This document shows, piece after piece, positions 43,714 to 46,421 of a stretch of DNA of 46,421 nt. The stretch's first letter is position 1, and each line of letters begins with the position of its first letter. This DNA comes from Opitutales bacterium (GTDB lineage: Bacteria; Verrucomicrobiota; Verrucomicrobiia; Opitutales; UBA2987): contig JAJFLU010000030.1 in NCBI GenBank assembly GCA_021772515.1, positions 1-46,421 on the forward strand. The letters run 5' to 3'. The position numbers and the translations under genes are program-made. Under the pieces are notes generated by a model that was given only the letters and a program-made list of their open reading frames with translations, did no database searches and had not been told where the DNA came from.

Positions 43714-44607
43714 TCACCGGCTCAAAATGTCTTTCGCGCTGTCGAGAGTTCGTTTTTCCTCTTCGCTGAGAGAGCCGAAGCCCTTGTTGTTGATTTTATC
43801 CAGAATGCGATCCACTTCGCGTTTCAATTGTTTGCGGTTGGATATATTGATGGTGAATTTTGTTTCCTGCGGTGGGCTTTCTCTTTTCTTTTTCACCCAA
43901 TTGGGAAGCTCCACTGCCGGGGTTCCACTTGCAAAGATTGGCCCGCGATTATGGACAAATTTATAAAAGAGCCATCCGCAAAGCATCCCCCCTAAATGCG
44001 CGGAATAAGCTACCCCGGACCCCTGTCCATTTGGTGAAATTTCGTTAAACAGGAACCCGAACAGATTGATTGCAAGGGAACCCCAGCCTATGTACTTCGG
44101 CTGGATGGTTATTGGGATGACGAAAAATAGCAGGAACTGAACCCTCCGGTTGGGATACAAAAGACAAAACACCGCTAAATACCCAAGCACCGCCGCAGAG
44201 GCACCCATGACCAGCCCGCCCCTGAAATTGAAAACGAGCCAGAAAAGCCCCCCCATTACCGCCGATGCGATATAGAGCGCTAGCAAACGCTGCGATCCTA
44301 ACACCGGCTGGAGCGCACGCCCCAAAAAGAAAATCCCTAAAAGATTCCCAAATATGTGGAAAAGCATGTTCGTGGAGTGCAATAAGCTGTAAGTCAGCGG
44401 CGTCCAGAGGTAGCCTTTGGTAAACCCCTCGCCGGTCAGGGCAAAGTATTTGAGAAACGCGATGTAAGGGGTAGGGCTGTTTACCCACCGAAGCAGAATA
44501 CACTGGAATATAAATACCCCAATATTGGCAAAAATAATCCATTTGAGAACCGGAAATTCCCGCCGGGGCTCATCCTGGTGACGCATATATGGTCGGTCGT
44601 ATATCAT
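43714..44607 (-). CDS. Rhomboid-family intramembrane serine protease
   Basis: A 297-residue six-helix membrane protein. The dyad is Ser137 in GASAAV and His204 in AHLGG; His84 and Asn88 in HIFGNLLG are the oxyanion-hole positions. Thus it should be active, although the usual GASG is GASA. Rhomboids cut membrane-spanning substrates. Residues about 250-297 form a soluble tail (TINISNRKQLKREVDRILDK, then SEEEKRTLDSAKDIL) like the DUF6576-type C-terminus seen in verrucomicrobial rhomboids. Start ATG at 44607. Confidence 0.9.
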   Translation of the reverse strand: MIYDRPYMRHQDEPRREFPVLKWIIFANIGVFIFQCILLRWVNSPTPYIAFLKYFALTGEGFTKGYLWTPLTYSLLHSTNMLFHIFGNLLGIFFLGRALQPVLGSQRLLALYIASAVMGGLFWLVFNFRGGLVMGASAAVLGYLAVFCLLYPNRRVQFLLFFVIPITIQPKYIGWGSLAINLFGFLFNEISPNGQGSGVAYSAHLGGMLCGWLFYKFVHNRGPIFASGTPAVELPNWVKKKRESPPQETKFTINISNRKQLKREVDRILDKINNKGFGSLSEEEKRTLDSAKDILSR

Positions 44608-44623
44608 TGGAGGTGGTGCCCCT

Positions 44624-44742
44624 TTACTGTGTAGTCTTAGAGGTTATATCCATCGTCTGGTTTTTCTCCGCCTGCTTTAGGAAATTGTAGGGTTCAAGGA
44701 TGTATTGATTTACTGCTGGTGGGCCAGGAGATACACTCAAAT
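44624..44742 (-). other. Possible C-terminal remnant of a gene cut by an IS
   Basis: On the minus strand a stop-free frame ends at TAA (44624-44626) and runs back to the edge of the IS3 remnant; it reads, in part, SPGPPAVNQYILEPYNFLKQ. The middle vaguely resembles the end of a response-regulator receiver domain, but 40 codons without a stop can occur by chance. Offered only as a possible fragment of a gene interrupted when the IS remnant arrived. Confidence 0.2.
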
Positions 44743-45080
44743 TGAAGTGTACTGGGTTTTTGGGACACGGAATTCTCTTATTTTTGGTTGTTGGTTTGTT
44801 TGTCAGATTGCTTGTTTGGGGTAAAGGGTTTTATTTTCGGGTGTCCCCCATGGGGGGTAAATTTTTTCCTCGTACTGGATCGGGCTTTGGTAGTTCAGCG
44901 AGGAGTGTTTGCGGTAGCGGTTGTAGAAGATTTCTATGTATTCGAATACCGTTGCTCGTAGTGCGCGCTCGTCGGTGATGTGACGGCCTCGTAGAGTGCT
45001 GTTTTTGAATTGTGGACATAATTGGCCTCTGGTCATGTGGCTATTTAGGACGTGGAATTGATTCTTCTCTGTTCATGTTG
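44743..45080 (-). mobile_element. Remnant of a second IS3-family element
   Basis: The right-hand terminal repeat is recognisable at 44748 (TGTACTGGG..., GGGACACGG), related to the end at 110-136 of this window. Inside lies the C-terminal part of an OrfB transposase (44803-45036). The left part is missing, replaced at 45081 by the intact element, so either the newer IS inserted into this one or the rest lies beyond it. Confidence 0.65.
44803..45036 (-). pseudogene. C-terminal fragment of an IS3-family transposase OrfB
   Basis: 77 codons remain from the first in-frame [24 protein letters not shown] near the middle is the standard C-terminal end of the DDE integrase domain (YxxxxxIFEYIEVFYNRxRxHSxLxYxSPxxYE). 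The Asp-Asp-Glu residues are not present, so it cannot work. It ends near the terminal repeat at 44748, as OrfB genes do. Confidence 0.75.
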
Positions 45081-45144
45081 TGTGAAGTGGCCGGGGTTGT
45101 TTGGACAACTTTGATGTGGGATTAAGGTGGAAATCGTGTTCATA

Positions 45145-46038
45145 TTATTTTTTAAAATATATTTTGTCCTTAGCAAAGACGGGCACGCAGGTGCCCGAAA
45201 GCTGTATTTGTATTGGCGGTGAGGTTGGTTGTGCTCCGATTCCATGGACTTCGGCCGGGGTCCGGTAGCCCAGGGCTTGGTGGGGGCGCAGGTGGTTGTA
45301 GAAGTCCACATAGCGGGCTATCTCTTCGCTGGCTTCCTTTGCCGTGGTGTATTCGCGCAGGTAAATGTCTTCATACTTGAGGGTTCTCCAAAAGCGTTCA
45401 ACAAATATGTTGTCCAGGTAGCGGCCACGGCCATCCATGCTGATGCCCACCCCGGCTTGTCGCAGCACAGTGGTGAACTCACTGCCGGTGAATTGACTGC
45501 CTTGATCGGTGTTGAAGATTTGAGGTTGGGCCCCCTTCAGGGCTTCCTCCAGGGCCCGCACACAGAAGCGGCTCTGAAGGGTGTTGGAAAGCTGCCAGCT
45601 CAACACATAGCGGCTGAACCAGTCCAACACCACGGTCAGGAAAAGGAATCCTCGGCACAGCCGCAGGTAAGTGATGTCGGTGCACCATACCTGGTCGGGC
45701 CGCTCGATCGTCAAACCTCGCAGCAGATAAGGGAAAATGCGATGCTGGCGGTGCCGCTGGCTCAAGTTTCGACGCGGATAAATAGCCTCCAGCCCCATTT
45801 GGCGCATGAGCCGCTGTATGCGCTCTCGTCCCACCGCATGGCCCTCTCGACGCAGCCACTGAGCCATCCTGCGTGAACCCAAAAACGGATATTGGGTGTA
45901 GAGCTCATCCATGCGATGCATGTAGAGGACATTCTGCTCGCTCTGGGCACGGGCCCGATAGTAATAGCTGCTGCGGGCCATCCCCAGCAACTGACATTGC
46001 CTGCCGATACTGATTGTTCCTTGAAGTGGTTCCACCAT
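45145..46038 (-). CDS. IS3-family transposase OrfB (DDE integrase domain)
   Basis: A 297-residue catalytic component. The acidic triad is complete: Asp121 (WCTDITYL), Asp178 (FNTDQGSQFTG) and Glu214 (FVERFWRTLK), with the DD(35)E spacing. The N-terminal HTH_21-like part has YPFLGSRRMAQWLRREGHAV. A start codon ATG at 46038 is preceded by GAGAGG, so OrfB could also be made alone. Upstream, the frame is open into orfA, and a nine-A run there may allow OrfAB fusion by slippage. Confidence 0.93.
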   Translation of the reverse strand: MVEPLQGTISIGRQCQLLGMARSSYYYRARAQSEQNVLYMHRMDELYTQYPFLGSRRMAQWLRREGHAVGRERIQRLMRQMGLEAIYPRRNLSQRHRQHRIFPYLLRGLTIERPDQVWCTDITYLRLCRGFLFLTVVLDWFSRYVLSWQLSNTLQSRFCVRALEEALKGAQPQIFNTDQGSQFTGSEFTTVLRQAGVGISMDGRGRYLDNIFVERFWRTLKYEDIYLREYTTAKEASEEIARYVDFYNHLRPHQALGYRTPAEVHGIGAQPTSPPIQIQLSGTCVPVFAKDKIYFKK

Positions 46039-46048
46039 CTTGCGCCTC

Positions 46049-46354
46049 TCACCAACCGAGTTGTTCAGACTTTTTTTTTAGCCAATCGCACTCTACTTTC
46101 AGCTTTCCAATCTCCTGGTAGAGGTGATCTTTTTCCGTCTCGTTAGCCTTACTCTGCCTATGGCGTTGGCGCGAAAACAGCTCCGTTGCTCCCTGCAAAA
46201 GCTGTTTCTTCCATTGGGTTACCTGATTTGGATGCACCTCAAAACGACCGGCGATCTCGTTGATGGTATGAGCGCCCCTGATCGCTTCCAAGGCCACTGG
46301 GGCTTTAAACTCAGCACTGTATTGTCTTCTCTTTCGTGATTTAATAACATTCAT
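46049..46354 (-). CDS. IS3-family transposase OrfA (helix-turn-helix)
   Basis: A 101-residue protein with the transposase_8 helix-turn-helix (RRKRQYSAEFKAPVALEAIR, then VHPNQVTQWKKQLLQGA near 50) and a C-terminal leucine/coiled-coil segment (HLYQEIGKLKVECDWLKKKS). It binds the terminal repeats. It ends 10 bases before the orfB ATG and contains the nine-A tract at its end. Confidence 0.9.
   Translation of the reverse strand: MNVIKSRKRRQYSAEFKAPVALEAIRGAHTINEIAGRFEVHPNQVTQWKKQLLQGATELFSRQRHRQSKANETEKDHLYQEIGKLKVECDWLKKKSEQLGW
46071..46080 (-). promoter_or_regulatory. Nine-A slippery run at the orfA/orfB junction
   Basis: On the minus strand CTAAAAAAAAAGTC occurs 30-40 bases before the orfB ATG. 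In the zero frame it reads CTA AAA AAA AAG; a standard -1 shift would hit TGA after one codon (GTC TGA), whereas loss of one A or a +1 shift joins orfA to the orfB frame. Homopolymers of nine A are known sites for transcriptional slippage, so this could be how the fusion transposase is made. Confidence 0.55.
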
Positions 46355-46421
46355 AGGTTAGTGGATTTAGTGGTTCAAGACCACCTTATTCCACTGTCCA
46401 GTTTTCCCCGTCCATTTCACA

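Larger units (their letters stand above)
45081..46421 (-). mobile_element. Intact IS3-family insertion sequence, 1341 bp
   Basis: Both ends are visible: on the minus strand the left repeat from 46421 is TGTGAAATGGACGGGG followed by AAAACTGGACA, and the right repeat at 45081 is TGTGAAGTGGCCGGGG followed by TTGTTTGGACA; about 20 of the first 27 bases match. Between them lie orfA and orfB in the classic IS3 arrangement. The flanking bases at 45078-45080 are TTG; the other flank is outside the window, so the target duplication cannot be checked. Because the last base of the window is the end of the element, this may be a contig break at a repeat. Confidence 0.9.

Noticed and set aside
45229..45876. 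215-codon frame opposite the IS3 orfB
   Set aside because: It is the antisense of a complete DD(35)E transposase.

Overview
The window looks like a chromosomal piece of a free-living, aerobic, Gram-negative heterotroph. Signs of an outer membrane are an O-antigen-ligase-type protein and a LolA-like lipoprotein-sorting protein. Signs of oxygen use are four oxygen-dependent enzymes (phenylalanine hydroxylase, HPP dioxygenase, homogentisate dioxygenase, fatty-acid desaturase). Style hints (FecR protein with a Glu-Pro tail next to a CHASE2 cyclase, SufT-containing suf cluster, DUF6576-like rhomboid tail, many short GTG/TTG or weak-SD starts) suggest Verrucomicrobiota, perhaps Opitutae, but this is an inference from gene content and I could not test it. 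Both ends of the window lie in IS3-family insertion sequences: a truncated element at 1-136 and a complete 1341-bp element at 45081-46421 whose last base is the last base of the window, so the window may be a contig bounded by repeats.

Region by region. 1-960: IS end, then an AT-rich orphan gene with a HhH-GPD DNA-glycosylase-like C-terminus. 961-8354: glutamine synthetase, an O-antigen ligase/TPR membrane protein followed closely by a FecR-domain secreted protein, a CHASE2 class III adenylate cyclase, and a tandem ACT regulator. 8438-17155: a small membrane protein, the very large NAD-glutamate dehydrogenase, a CBS-pair protein behind a near-perfect sigma-70 promoter, an AGCS sodium:amino-acid symporter with a large insert, and an AhpD-fold protein. 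17383-26286: the two amino-acid catabolic units. astA-astD-astB (arginine succinyltransferase route) runs forward, and fah-hpd-hmgA-flavin reductase-phhA (phenylalanine/tyrosine to fumarate and acetoacetate) runs in reverse; their 3' ends overlap by 23 bases. 26477-32910: YeiH-type exporter, two SDR enzymes, a SulP transporter with STAS and cyclic-nucleotide-binding domains, an Hsp15-like S4 protein, and a small toxin-antitoxin patch (hicB with a decayed hicA, intact brnTA). 32881-38416: a reverse-strand iron-sulfur cluster unit, Fur-family regulator then sufC-sufB-sufD-sufT, followed by a lone HicB-like ORF and a Cys-type homologue of iodothyronine deiodinases. 38900-44607: LolA-like protein, GT2 glycosyltransferase, two rhodaneses bracketing a fatty-acid desaturase, a second AhpD-fold protein and a rhomboid protease. 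44743-46421: an IS3 remnant and the intact IS3 element.

How the genes may work together: much of the window converges on glutamate and nitrogen (glnA, NAD-GDH, ast genes, amino-acid symporter, aromatic amino-acid degradation), which fits an organism living on peptides or amino acids. The adenylate cyclase and the SulP-cyclic nucleotide-binding protein could be a sensor/effector pair for cAMP; that link is inference only. I found no clear new multi-gene defence or mobile system; the best candidates for novelty are the deiodinase-like protein, the HhH-GPD orphan, the rhodanese-desaturase-rhodanese block and the HicB-like ORF attached to the suf unit.
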